From Nitrospirota bacterium (lineage in GTDB: Bacteria > Nitrospirota > Thermodesulfovibrionia > Thermodesulfovibrionales > SM23-35): a stretch of DNA of 57,512 nt. The translations under genes and the position numbers were made by a program. The stretch covers positions 1 to 57,512 of the forward strand of contig JACAFF010000041.1 in assembly GCA_013388455.1 (NCBI GenBank). The letters are read 5' to 3'. Positions 16,867 through 26,768 of the stretch are shown one piece after another. A model generated the notes under the pieces. That model had not been told where the DNA came from. It did not search any database and was given only the letters and a program-made list of their open reading frames with translations. Numbering within the stretch: position 1 is the stretch's first letter; every line of letters begins with the position of its first letter.

Positions 16867-19221
16867 TCATTCGTGTCGCCTTTGTCTTTCAGCAAGGGGT
16901 TGCATCTGGAATTTTAATCTCTGACTTAAGTTATTATTCTTCAATTGATATTCATGTGTTAAATTATCAACACTCATTGTATAGGTTGTCTGAACCCCAC
17001 TCATGCAGTTTCTTAAAATCCCCTGATAACAGGAGCACTCGGAGTTTTGAGGATATGCATTATTTATATACATTATCGCGCTACCCCACCAGATATTCGC
17101 TCCCCTGTATTCAATAAATGTAGGATACCACCAGATATGACATGGTGCTTCCATCGGTGCACAAACATCAGGGTCTTCTTCATACTCTACCTGGTTCTTT
17201 ATTGCTACACCTGTATAAATCGCAGTTGTTGGATGTTGTATAATCCACAGGTCATCTGGATCAGTATTCACCCAGCTTTCATATGAACTATATATAAAAT
17301 TGTAGTCTGCCAAAATATAAAATGCCCTTTTAAATTCCCCTGCACTAAGATATGGAATTATAAAATCGTATTCAGCAGGTGAAGCATATCCTGGATTATT
17401 TATAGGAGAGACTCTTAAGTAAATATCTTTTAGGTCATGTGGATATATATCCCACTCAGGTATTCCATCGCCGTTCGTATCTACCTGCTGTATTGCCTCT
17501 ACACTGCCTGCTTCATACATTCTTCCATTTAGACATATCTGATCCATATCGTTAAACAAGTCAATAGGTGTTGGTTCACTTATATCTTTGAATCCTACTG
17601 CAACAGCTCCGTCTTCAAGTCCAAGCTGTCCATGATATATAAGACGTATAAAAACATTTATTGCAAATAAAGGAATAGGCTTACTACTCAAATCAAATGT
17701 GAGCTCTACATAACTATCATTTGGGATTGAACGAATGCCATTTGCTTCTGGTACAACTATGTATGTTATCTCGTTTTCTGCCTGAAAGGGATAATCTTCA
17801 GGATAGTTAAGAAAAGGGTCATCAATTGCACGCCTATAACCTACAATAAGCTCTATCGTCCCATTATTCATTTGTTCGTTGTTTGGTGTTGTATTCCTTG
17901 CAAGAAGTTTTATCTGTGTGAACCCTATAGATGGATTATCTGTCTGAGCATATGCCCCAGAAGAGGGAAGACTTATTTCTATATTGCCTCTGAAGAAGTA
18001 ATCCAAAAGCCCTGCTGAGTAACCTACAGCTCGGGGGATAAGAAGAGAGGCATATTCTTTGTAGCATTCAAGATCAAGAGACAATGGCATCTTCTGATCA
18101 TACTGAGGGAAATATTTTCTTCTATAATCAAATAACCAGCTTTTTACTGCTAAATGCTCTACAACATCGCCATTAACCGCTTTTTTAATATAAGTTCTCT
18201 TATTAGTGTCTTTCCATAAAACTGTGTCAATAATTCGTGGAAAAGGGAAATTATGCAAAGTACTACTTTCAAACATCGTGTCCTTACTTAAAAAATTGAC
18301 ATTTGTATATTCTGCTATACCTACAGATTGCAGAGCAGGCTGATGATCAACAAGTATTGTCTTTGTAATGTCAGGATTACCACCTGTGTATCTATCCGTA
18401 TCAATTATTCGAGAAATGGGTACAGTAGCAGATGGATTTGTTGATGGGATAGTTAAAATTGATTTATCAAAAATTATAGGATTTGCAAGTAAACTGTCCC
18501 ATATGAAATCATACTTGGCTTTGCGTGTTCTGAATTTTTCTACTTGTGCTTCATATGCTGGTAAAATATGAATGTCATTCCTGACATGCTCAGGCACCGA
18601 TGCATCCTGCACAAGATGCATCAATTGGCCGATGGCTCTAAAAGTATTCGCAAAATATTTCTCTTTGTCTATTTTTGTAGTTGCTATTGTATTCCCATCA
18701 AAGTCCTTTCCTGTTAAAGCAATATAAAAATACTTCCTTGCATCTTGCCATGACCATTTACCTCCGATATTTTGATCTGGATTTTGTGCCCATAACACCT
18801 GTGACTGACCTGTGTATGATATGTCAATAACTACATCGTTTAAACCTGCATAATCCCAATCTTCCGCTGGTTTAAGTGGATTATGGAAATGATTGATTGA
18901 ACGTGTTGGTTTGCGTAAAACATAATCATACCAAGCCCCCGGACGATCTTCCAGAACACCACCTTCCCCAAGCCAATTTTCTATTCTTTGTGTTACGTAT
19001 TGATTATATATACCAGAATAACCATATAAAGGTTCTTTTACACCGGCATTCAAACCTAAATTTTTTATTAAAAAATCATTTAACGAAAAAATATTAATCG
19101 TTCTGTTTGCAATGTTTTCATTTATTGCCTTATGAGTATCTTCATTTAAAGCATGGCCATAAGATGTCCATATCAAAAATACTAAAATTATAATCGTTAA
19201 TGTCTGAGTTTTCTGTATCAT
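16867..19221 (-). CDS. Secreted zinc phospholipase C-like protein
   Basis: 784 residues with a signal peptide (TQTLTIIILVFLIWTSYG, cleaved near HA-LNEDTH). The N-terminal ~300 residues carry a histidine pattern like zinc-dependent phospholipase C / S1-P1 nuclease folds: DTHKAI (H30), NHFHNP (H111, H113), and MHLVQDASVPEHV (H202, D206, H212), the last being the most diagnostic. The remaining ~480 residues contain beta-rich segments, a D-x-N-x-D-G loop (DTNGDGIPEWD) and many aromatic residues; I do not recognise them. I chose the ATG at 19221, which follows AAGGAG by 6 nt and the previous gene's stop by 1 nt. Substrate unknown. Confidence 0.6.
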   Translation of the reverse strand: MIQKTQTLTIIILVFLIWTSYGHALNEDTHKAINENIANRTINIFSLNDFLIKNLGLNAGVKEPLYGYSGIYNQYVTQRIENWLGEGGVLEDRPGAWYDYVLRKPTRSINHFHNPLKPAEDWDYAGLNDVVIDISYTGQSQVLWAQNPDQNIGGKWSWQDARKYFYIALTGKDFDGNTIATTKIDKEKYFANTFRAIGQLMHLVQDASVPEHVRNDIHILPAYEAQVEKFRTRKAKYDFIWDSLLANPIIFDKSILTIPSTNPSATVPISRIIDTDRYTGGNPDITKTILVDHQPALQSVGIAEYTNVNFLSKDTMFESSTLHNFPFPRIIDTVLWKDTNKRTYIKKAVNGDVVEHLAVKSWLFDYRRKYFPQYDQKMPLSLDLECYKEYASLLIPRAVGYSAGLLDYFFRGNIEISLPSSGAYAQTDNPSIGFTQIKLLARNTTPNNEQMNNGTIELIVGYRRAIDDPFLNYPEDYPFQAENEITYIVVPEANGIRSIPNDSYVELTFDLSSKPIPLFAINVFIRLIYHGQLGLEDGAVAVGFKDISEPTPIDLFNDMDQICLNGRMYEAGSVEAIQQVDTNGDGIPEWDIYPHDLKDIYLRVSPINNPGYASPAEYDFIIPYLSAGEFKRAFYILADYNFIYSSYESWVNTDPDDLWIIQHPTTAIYTGVAIKNQVEYEEDPDVCAPMEAPCHIWWYPTFIEYRGANIWWGSAIMYINNAYPQNSECSCYQGILRNCMSGVQTTYTMSVDNLTHEYQLKNNNLSQRLKFQMQPLAERQRRHE

Positions 19222-19222
19222 T

Positions 19223-19813
19223 TTAATCTCCTTCATAATAGGCTTTTGGTATTCCTAAATGCTTACTTTCTTCGTTTATTAATCTAATGAATTGTCCCTG
19301 TTTCTTAAGAGAATTTTCACCTGCCACTGGGCTTGGTAAAACTTTTAGCCTATCCTCTCTAATAGTCAACTTCCGCAGCTCAACAATTTCGCCGATGTTT
19401 TCACTCTTAGTAAAATTATATGTTTTCATTTTCTCTTTACATGTCTCAATTCCAAATCCTGCTGGATATGAACAATACCCAGGCTTGAAGACAATGAATT
19501 CAGGTGGGAGCGTATAATATGTACCGGTAAGGAAAGTAAAAATGGCTGTTATATTTCCACCATCCCGCCCTTTTGGCCCTTTTATAACCCATTCACCGTT
19601 TTTGTCAGTAAGTGTCTCCTTTACATCTTTTAGTCGTGAGGTTGGTCCTGCCGGAGTTGCTCTTTCTTCAAGCCATGATGCAACTACTACTGCACCTTCG
19701 ATAGGTTCTTTCGTATCAGCATCTATAACCTTTCCACGAAATGTTTCCCCACATGCAGTTGTGCTGAAAAAAATAAATGCAAAAAGTAAACAGAATGTTA
19801 TTTTGTATTTCAT
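19223..19813 (-). CDS. Secreted protein with carboxypeptidase-regulatory-like beta domain
   Basis: 196 residues. A signal peptide ends near STTACGETF; the cysteine could be lipidated, but the preceding TTA is a poor lipobox. Residues 22-100 (FRGKVIDADTKEPIEGAVVV ... TDKNGEWVIKG) match the carboxypeptidase regulatory-like/CnaB-type beta sandwich. The C-terminal 60 residues are charged. It sits 59 bp after the giant protein gene and 1 bp before the phospholipase C-like gene, so the three are probably co-transcribed. Function unknown. Confidence 0.7.
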   Translation of the reverse strand: MKYKITFCLLFAFIFFSTTACGETFRGKVIDADTKEPIEGAVVVASWLEERATPAGPTSRLKDVKETLTDKNGEWVIKGPKGRDGGNITAIFTFLTGTYYTLPPEFIVFKPGYCSYPAGFGIETCKEKMKTYNFTKSENIGEIVELRKLTIREDRLKVLPSPVAGENSLKKQGQFIRLINEESKHLGIPKAYYEGD

Positions 19814-19872
19814 AGTTTTCTCCTGTTATTCCAAGGTATAACTATCGTCTATTCTTATAATCACGTTGCTGA

Positions 19873-22800
19873 TTAGAAAAAATTTATTTTCCATATTCCC
19901 ACGTGATCTCGAATAAATTCTATATAATAAGAATGTTCAACTTCATCCTGGGTAACAGTCATGTCGTATTCTGCAAGACTGTCTTCCAGATCCTTCATTG
20001 TGATTTCTCCCATATCTTGAACAATTATTGAAAGTATATCTCTCATCAATTCAAAGTTATATCTATACATTTCCTCTGAATGTTTACTAATGTTTTTTAA
20101 TCCTCCTTCTACATCCTGATTTGCCAAAGATCCTTTCATCCCTTCCCATTTCCCTCTGAGCAATCTATCCATCTGGGACTTATTCAATACGATTACCGCA
20201 ATTGTATCTTCATAGAGAATGTTATCAGGTCCTGTTACACTTGCTGTAATATAGTATATTCCCTCTGCTTTCATTCTTATCGTGTATTCATCAGGAGTTG
20301 AGGACATGATTTCAGGTATTATTGGCCCTGTTATATTGAGTGATGAGTTTTCTATACTGAATGAACCATCTATTCTTAAGATTACTTCCATTGGCAATAT
20401 TCCTGACTCGATATTTGAGGTTAACCTTATATAATTGACCGTTGTTAAAGCATTCACATTGATTGATGTGGTTGCGGTATTGCCATCTGTATCTATTGCG
20501 GTTATTGTGATAGTATTAACCCCGTCAACCAGTGGTACATGGTTAGCTACAAACTGATTGCCGTAAACATTTGCGACAATGCCGTTTACGGTTACTCCTG
20601 TCTCGTTCCCTGTGGAGTTGATTATAACACCTCTGACCATTACATCAGGTCTTGTTATCGTTTCCCCGTCTGAAGGTGAACTTATAGCTATCGTAATAGA
20701 TGGTGGAATATCTGCGATAGAGGCTTTCCCATCTGTAAGATTTCTGAATCTTCCTGCCCAGGCATTTATTATATTTTCTATTTTAGGAAGTTCATTCTCA
20801 TTGAATGTGCCTGGTTTTGTGATAAAGAGAAAGGCTGTCTTGAATATCTTCTGGGATTGAGAAGCATCCGGTATCCGCTCTCCTTCAGCAGCAATAATAT
20901 CATTTATGTTTATATATTTTGCTGTGCCTGAGATTGTTGCCCCGATTTCAGGCATTTTAGTTGGGTCAATAGAAGTATTATCAACTAAAAGCATTGGTGG
21001 AACGTGTGTCTTATCATAAATGCCTATGAGATAGAGATCGAGTGAACTGTAATATCTGTTCGCACCAGTTGATGTGAATGTGCCATCTCCATTCTCAATC
21101 CAGTCATTTCCATAAAGCACGGATGCATCTGAATCTAAAAGATAACTCCAGTGGACATTGTCTTTTCCGAGAAGGGCTGTGCTGATGTTTCCACTTTCAT
21201 CTTTAAACTTAACATTTGCTCCCCATCTGTGCATTTGTTCGTGTGCGAGAAGGTTAAGTGTTTCTTCAAATTTGGGATCAATGGGGTTTGTTGTTATGTT
21301 TGCAATATTGCCCATATCAATAGTTCCCTGGAGTTTGCTGTTGCTACCAAAGAGTGATGAATTATCAAAAATGGGTTTTCCTATCCCCTGTATGTCATTC
21401 TTTACCTCAAGATAAAATGCCTTTGCTTCTGAATCAGGCATGGAAAAATCAAAGTTAGTAAAAATAACAAAGAAATCATATTCGTCAGGATGAGTTTTAA
21501 AAAATTCCTTTGCTATTTCCTGCCTTGGTATTGAATTGATTGAGCCATCTGTGGTTCTTGCATTATAGTCTCCTATAAACTCCATCACCGTGATGTTCCT
21601 ATAATCTCCAATGGTTGTTGCCGAACATTTCTTAGTTGTGAAGGTATTATCCATTGAAGATGAAGCTAATCCATAAGTATTATTCGATATTATTCTGAAA
21701 TGATATGTTGTATCAGAAGTGAGGTCTGATAAAGTGATACTATGACTTATTATGAACTCCGAATTCGTTATTGTATTCTCATAGCTTGTTGTCGTGCCAT
21801 ATTCAAAAATTGTTGATGTTGGCTGGTCGGTTGTCCAGGTAATTGTTGCTGAATCAGTAGTTGTACTGCTTACTGCTATGTTGCTTATAATTGGAGCAGT
21901 ACTAAATGTTACTGTTATGCTTTGAGAAGCGGTCTGTCCATATTCATCTGAGGCAAATGCTGTTATTATGTTTTGTCCCTCAGTCAGAAAAATTGATGCA
22001 GAGAAATCACCATTGGTTACAGTTGCCTGTACATCATTAACCGTAACCTGTGCATTATTCGTCACAGTTCCTGCAACATTTACTGGAGAGGAGTTTATTA
22101 AAGCACCATCCTGTGGATATGTAATTGCTATAGTGAGAGGCGGCAGAGGCGTCAATTGTATATCAAGGGTTTTCGTTTCCCCGGAGATAACCGTTCCATT
22201 TGCTTCCTGTTTTAAATAACCTGATTTTTCGAATATTGCTATAAAATTACCAGGGGTAATATTTAATACTGTAAAGTTCCCATCTGAATCTGTGGTAGTT
22301 GAGTTTGAACCAATTGAATCATTTACTGTTACCATTACCCCGGATAAAGGAAAACCTGTAGAATAATCTGTAACTTTCCCTTTCAGAGTCGCTTTTGCTA
22401 AAGGGGTTAATTGGACATCAAGGGTTTGTGTCTGGCCTGATATTAATGTGCCGTTTACAGTTTTCTTCTCATAACCTTCCCTTTCAAAAACTGCGGTATA
22501 AGTGCCCTGATTCAGGTCTGAAATTTTATACATACCGTTTATATCCGTTTCGCTCTGCCACAAATTAAGAAATTCTAATTGAAAGAAGTCGGTAGCAAGA
22601 TATATTTCAAAATCATTTCGATCTTTTTTACTATATGTCCATACAGAAACCCATCCATTCTCATCATAGTAATTATTACTACTTGTATCTATAACTTTCT
22701 CGAAGGATCGGTCTTCTTCATTTTTAGTACCTATCCATTGCGAGGTCAGCGCTTCCCATGAGCCAGATATATCATTCCAGACACCTACAGTAATGGGTTT

Positions 22801-25800
22801 ATATTTGGTTCCTTTGATATGAATATAATCATTACTGAAAGTTTGCTCCTGATTTAATGCATTATCAATATATAACTTGAAGGGTAAGGAAAAATTGCAG
22901 GAAGTATTTCCCGAACGTGCTTCACTATTGTTTATACAACTTTTCCATATACCAAAACGCCTTAAAAATCCTTGTCCCCTTGTATAAGGATTGCTATTTT
23001 CAAATGGAATTGTTAGATAAGAAACATAATGATACTCTTCATAAGCATCATAATTATCTAAGTTAACTTTATTTATTAATAAATAATATGTCTGGTCTTT
23101 ATTTAGAATCACAGGATTCGAAAAGTAAAAATCTACCCATGAATTAGGTGTAACTCCAGCATTCATATAAATAGGGTCACTGTATGCCAATATCTCAAAT
23201 GGTTCGGTAAGAGATGATCGAACAGATATGGAAAAATTTTCATTCAAATTTTGTTCAGCGTACCAGCCAAGGAATAGGCTGATCTTCGTAAGTTTGCCAG
23301 TTTCCCCAGGTTTGAAACTCTGGGCAATTGATTCAATATTGCTATCACCTGATATTCCGTTCCATTCAATTCTAAACTGATCAAATTTATTAAGAGGATT
23401 TCTTATTTTAAAAAGCTGCAAGCAGTAATTATATTCATAATTGCTAATACTTGTATAAACTTTATTTCCATCATTGTACGCAAAAGCATTATACTGATCT
23501 AAAGAAAACGAATAACGTAAATCACTATTATCTAATGGGAGGTAATCTGAAAAGCCTGCATAGGAATATCTATAATCACCAGGACCCAATGTAATAGATC
23601 GAGGAATGTTAACTGACACCTTAACATTTGATAAAGGCAAACCAGTATATGCATCTGTAACCTGTCCTATAATTGAAGCTGCTGGCGGAGCACTGCCTGT
23701 CAAACTTACCGTTGTGTCATAATTATCCCAATCATTAGATGGTATTTTGATAGTACTATTAAAATCACCAGATAACGTCGGTCTAAAATCAACCTGAACT
23801 GAACATGATTCCGAAGTAGATAAAATTCTGCCCGAACACTCATCGGATATAATTCTAAAAGGCTCTGATGGAGTTGATATCATTCCTATTTTCAGATCAC
23901 CACTGCCAATATTTGATACTTTCAAATCTGCCCACGTATAGCCGCCGGCGTTAACAGAACCAAAATCAATTGATTGAGGTTCAACATTGATTTCCCAATC
24001 GTCCAGTCCTCTTGAGGATTGCACACTCACCCATGCCTCTGAAACATCAATCCAGTTCTGGGGAACTACTATTCTGAACTTTATAAATCCAAATCCGTCC
24101 ATAAGATGAAGAAGCTGTGTAAGATCAAGATCGTTCCATCCGCTAATAAGTTCAAAGCTTAATACGGATGATTGCAAAGAAAATCCATCAGCATTATAGG
24201 CATATACATTAACAACCTGTGGTGCACTCTCATAAAGATTGCTCACATAAACACTTAAAACATAGGAAGAAATATCTGTTGCATCAACATCTGTTCGGAG
24301 ATCCAAAATATCATATCTGTTTTTAAATTTCTGTATTCGTGTGCTCTGGTCCAAAAATCCATCTTTCATAATAGAAGTGACATCTACACTGTTTATTTCC
24401 GAACTTGTCGCCGATTTAAGACCTGTACTGTAAACAACATTACTTATCAGGTCTATATGCTCATCACAGACATCTCCAATACCATCTTTATCAAGATCAA
24501 CCTGAGTTGCATTATAGTCTAAAAGGCAGTTGTCTTTTGAGTCAAAAACTCCATCAACATCATTATCAGTGGTGACTTCTATATAATTAGTCACTGTTTT
24601 AGTGTCAGTATTACCAAGAGAATCTGTTACAGTCAGACTGACTGTATATTTGCCAATATTAGTGTATGTATGAAATGGATTCTGTATGGTGGAATCTATA
24701 ATTCCATCGTTATCAAAATCCCATGCCCATGATATTAGTGTCTGGCCTTCAGGCACACCAGATTTGTCAAGAAATTGGACTGTAAATGGTGCTAACCCCT
24801 CTGAAGAATCAACAGAAAATGCAGCCTCTGTCCCTGTATAGAAATTTACATACCAATAATAGTTAACACCCGCCGTATATATTCCATCTTTTACCCATGA
24901 AGTGGTTCCAATATCAATTATGTTTATATTCTGCTCAGGATAAAAACTCCATCTCGTTTTAATTGTTTCCCATATGTGGCCAAAAGGTTGTTGTGATACA
25001 AGGGCAGGCTCCTGAAACTCTCTCTGAGCCCAGATTGCACCATTTGATAATCGAACATGATATGGAAAATCATTCACCAAAATAAGTTTTCCTACCTGAT
25101 AGGGAAATACTGAATCGTATAAATTCCATCCTGAATCCCATGCTTGTGTATGGTCATGAACATAATTTGCATAAAAACCATTGTTCGACAATGAAACTCT
25201 CACATCTCCATTCTTATGAATAACAAATGATTCAATTCCATCAATGTTTTTCTCTTCAAAAAAGGATGCATTATTTGCATTACCTTTTAATATTTTCGTA
25301 CCCATGAGAATATAAGGAATATTATCAGGGCCTATGGCAATTTCAAAATTCGATGGAGCATTAATTTTGTTTTCTTTTGGCCAAATTGAAATCTTATTCC
25401 ATGCGCCCCCTATTCTATTTGCATAATGCAAGGTCATATAATTTCTCCCTTTATATCTCTCATAAAGCTGATAGATGATATGAGGGATATCATTTGAATC
25501 TATTGCTATTGAACACATGCCATTATAGGTATATTTATCAATTTCAAGCAATTCTGTGTTTCCCCATGAATTATCTCCTTTAAGACTATCAGAAGTGTTA
25601 AAAGTCTGATAATAAGGGCGTTTAAGCCGATCAAAAGCAATCATGTGAATCACATTTTGACTATCTACTGCAATCTCTGTCTGTGAGTATAGAAGCCATT
25701 CTTTTGTTGTATTGACTTGTCTCCAGTCATCTCCATTCTCTGAAGTATGGACTTCAAGAAAATGCTCATTATAACTTGTTGATTGGTCACTATTAGCAAA

Positions 25801-25992
25801 AAAATAATAAAGTCTATTTGAAGATGTTCTTATAATATTTCTGTTTCCATATAAAACATGATGAGTATTTCCTGTATCAACAATCACAGGTGTAAGATTA
25901 GCTGCCATGGTCGATAAGGACTCAAATAACAAGAAAAATACAAGATTGAATACGATGTATATTAGTTTGATGGTGTTAAATTTAAGATACAC
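19873..25992 (-). CDS. Giant secreted multidomain protein with HExxH metallopeptidase-like core
   Basis: 2039 residues, GTG start at 25992 after AGGAGG, signal peptide in the first 31 residues. Approximate order: a BNR/propeller-like N-terminus (32-385), a PKD domain (387-477, SWAWDFDNDGIIDS), thrombospondin type 3-like calcium repeats (477-507, DLDKDGIGDVCD), a choice-of-anchor D/ASPM-type domain (669-767), three carboxypeptidase regulatory-like domains (about 770-1284), a glucodextranase-type Ig domain (1284-1364), a fibronectin III domain (1367-1450), a metallopeptidase-like domain (1460-1750) with LLAHEQMHRWG near residue 1582, a second Ig-like domain (1764-1850) and a helical tail. HEQMH fits HExxH. 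I see no sortase or PEP-CTERM sorting signal. Confidence 0.75.
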   Translation of the reverse strand: MYLKFNTIKLIYIVFNLVFFLLFESLSTMAANLTPVIVDTGNTHHVLYGNRNIIRTSSNRLYYFFANSDQSTSYNEHFLEVHTSENGDDWRQVNTTKEWLLYSQTEIAVDSQNVIHMIAFDRLKRPYYQTFNTSDSLKGDNSWGNTELLEIDKYTYNGMCSIAIDSNDIPHIIYQLYERYKGRNYMTLHYANRIGGAWNKISIWPKENKINAPSNFEIAIGPDNIPYILMGTKILKGNANNASFFEEKNIDGIESFVIHKNGDVRVSLSNNGFYANYVHDHTQAWDSGWNLYDSVFPYQVGKLILVNDFPYHVRLSNGAIWAQREFQEPALVSQQPFGHIWETIKTRWSFYPEQNINIIDIGTTSWVKDGIYTAGVNYYWYVNFYTGTEAAFSVDSSEGLAPFTVQFLDKSGVPEGQTLISWAWDFDNDGIIDSTIQNPFHTYTNIGKYTVSLTVTDSLGNTDTKTVTNYIEVTTDNDVDGVFDSKDNCLLDYNATQVDLDKDGIGDVCDEHIDLISNVVYSTGLKSATSSEINSVDVTSIMKDGFLDQSTRIQKFKNRYDILDLRTDVDATDISSYVLSVYVSNLYESAPQVVNVYAYNADGFSLQSSVLSFELISGWNDLDLTQLLHLMDGFGFIKFRIVVPQNWIDVSEAWVSVQSSRGLDDWEINVEPQSIDFGSVNAGGYTWADLKVSNIGSGDLKIGMISTPSEPFRIISDECSGRILSTSESCSVQVDFRPTLSGDFNSTIKIPSNDWDNYDTTVSLTGSAPPAASIIGQVTDAYTGLPLSNVKVSVNIPRSITLGPGDYRYSYAGFSDYLPLDNSDLRYSFSLDQYNAFAYNDGNKVYTSISNYEYNYCLQLFKIRNPLNKFDQFRIEWNGISGDSNIESIAQSFKPGETGKLTKISLFLGWYAEQNLNENFSISVRSSLTEPFEILAYSDPIYMNAGVTPNSWVDFYFSNPVILNKDQTYYLLINKVNLDNYDAYEEYHYVSYLTIPFENSNPYTRGQGFLRRFGIWKSCINNSEARSGNTSCNFSLPFKLYIDNALNQEQTFSNDYIHIKGTKYKPITVGVWNDISGSWEALTSQWIGTKNEEDRSFEKVIDTSSNNYYDENGWVSVWTYSKKDRNDFEIYLATDFFQLEFLNLWQSETDINGMYKISDLNQGTYTAVFEREGYEKKTVNGTLISGQTQTLDVQLTPLAKATLKGKVTDYSTGFPLSGVMVTVNDSIGSNSTTTDSDGNFTVLNITPGNFIAIFEKSGYLKQEANGTVISGETKTLDIQLTPLPPLTIAITYPQDGALINSSPVNVAGTVTNNAQVTVNDVQATVTNGDFSASIFLTEGQNIITAFASDEYGQTASQSITVTFSTAPIISNIAVSSTTTDSATITWTTDQPTSTIFEYGTTTSYENTITNSEFIISHSITLSDLTSDTTYHFRIISNNTYGLASSSMDNTFTTKKCSATTIGDYRNITVMEFIGDYNARTTDGSINSIPRQEIAKEFFKTHPDEYDFFVIFTNFDFSMPDSEAKAFYLEVKNDIQGIGKPIFDNSSLFGSNSKLQGTIDMGNIANITTNPIDPKFEETLNLLAHEQMHRWGANVKFKDESGNISTALLGKDNVHWSYLLDSDASVLYGNDWIENGDGTFTSTGANRYYSSLDLYLIGIYDKTHVPPMLLVDNTSIDPTKMPEIGATISGTAKYININDIIAAEGERIPDASQSQKIFKTAFLFITKPGTFNENELPKIENIINAWAGRFRNLTDGKASIADIPPSITIAISSPSDGETITRPDVMVRGVIINSTGNETGVTVNGIVANVYGNQFVANHVPLVDGVNTITITAIDTDGNTATTSINVNALTTVNYIRLTSNIESGILPMEVILRIDGSFSIENSSLNITGPIIPEIMSSTPDEYTIRMKAEGIYYITASVTGPDNILYEDTIAVIVLNKSQMDRLLRGKWEGMKGSLANQDVEGGLKNISKHSEEMYRYNFELMRDILSIIVQDMGEITMKDLEDSLAEYDMTVTQDEVEHSYYIEFIRDHVGIWKINFF

Positions 25993-25998
25993 ATTTTC

Positions 25999-26033
25999 CT
26001 CCTGTTTTTTTAAAATTTACAATTAAACAGGAG
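25999..26033 (-). promoter_or_regulatory. 5' leader hairpin that can mask the ribosome binding site of the giant gene
   Basis: In the minus-strand leader CTCCTGTTT (26033-26025) pairs perfectly with AAACAGGAG (26007-25999) across a 17-nt AT-rich loop. The second arm contains most of the AGGAGG Shine-Dalgarno of the 2039-residue protein, and its start codon is GTG, 6 nt on. Both features would lower translation unless the hairpin is opened. No T run follows, so it is not a terminator. Confidence 0.6.
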
Positions 26034-26171
26034 AATATAATAAAGCAAATGCTAAATTTTAGCAAATGATATTTTACTGATTTGTTACATTTTAATTTAT
26101 CTGCATTACCTCGGCTAAAATGAAAATATTTTTACCCTCTCTCTGATATAATTGAGCGAGTTTAAATAAAA

Positions 26172-26762
26172 ATGGATATCATTTATCGAAGTGCTAAAAA
26201 AGATGACTGTTTACAGATAGCAGAATTAATCGATATTGCTTCTGGTGGGCTTCTAAATTTCCTCTTTTACAATTTGACCATGGAATTGAGTCCTGTTCAG
26301 ATTGTTGCTCAATATCTAAAGGAATACAATAGTCATTATACTTATAAAAATATATTTGTAGCTGAGTTTAATAATGAGATAGCAGGGATGATCTTAACCT
26401 ATCCATCTGAATATTACGGAATTACAGAAGAGATGAAATATGTTCTTCCAAGAGAACGTTTAGAGCACTTAAAGGATATGTATTATTCAAAACTTCCAGA
26501 TAGTTTTTTTATTGATACACTTAGTGTGCATGAAAGATATCATAAGCGCGGAATTGGTAGTACGTTACTCTCCATCGCCTTTGAGAAAGCAATAGAAAGC
26601 GGTTTCAAAACACTAAGCCTGATTGTATTTGCAGACAACTCAAATGCATTGAGGTTTTATGAAAAACGAGGTTTTCAAATTATGAAAAAAATTAAAATTG
26701 ATTACCATCCTTTAATACCACATCAAGGTGGTGCATATCTGATGAAATGCGAAATCAAATAA
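26172..26762 (+). CDS. GNAT-family N-acetyltransferase
   Basis: 196 residues. The acetyl-CoA pyrophosphate-binding motif is RYHKRGIGSTLLS (about 123-135), preceded by the beta-4 strand IDTLSVHE and followed by NALRFYEKRGFQ, typical of GNAT enzymes. The substrate cannot be deduced. A TATAAT (26147-26152) lies 20 bp upstream of the ATG, without a clear -35. It is divergent from the giant secreted protein gene and convergent with queE (6 bp). Confidence 0.9.
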   Translation: MDIIYRSAKKDDCLQIAELIDIASGGLLNFLFYNLTMELSPVQIVAQYLKEYNSHYTYKNIFVAEFNNEIAGMILTYPSEYYGITEEMKYVLPRERLEHLKDMYYSKLPDSFFIDTLSVHERYHKRGIGSTLLSIAFEKAIESGFKTLSLIVFADNSNALRFYEKRGFQIMKKIKIDYHPLIPHQGGAYLMKCEIK

Positions 26763-26768
26763 AATAAT

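Noticed and set aside
16707-16895. 62-codon frame over the rplU leader
   Set aside because: Overlaps rplU and the PLC-like gene, no family resemblance; the region is best read as the rplU promoter and leader.
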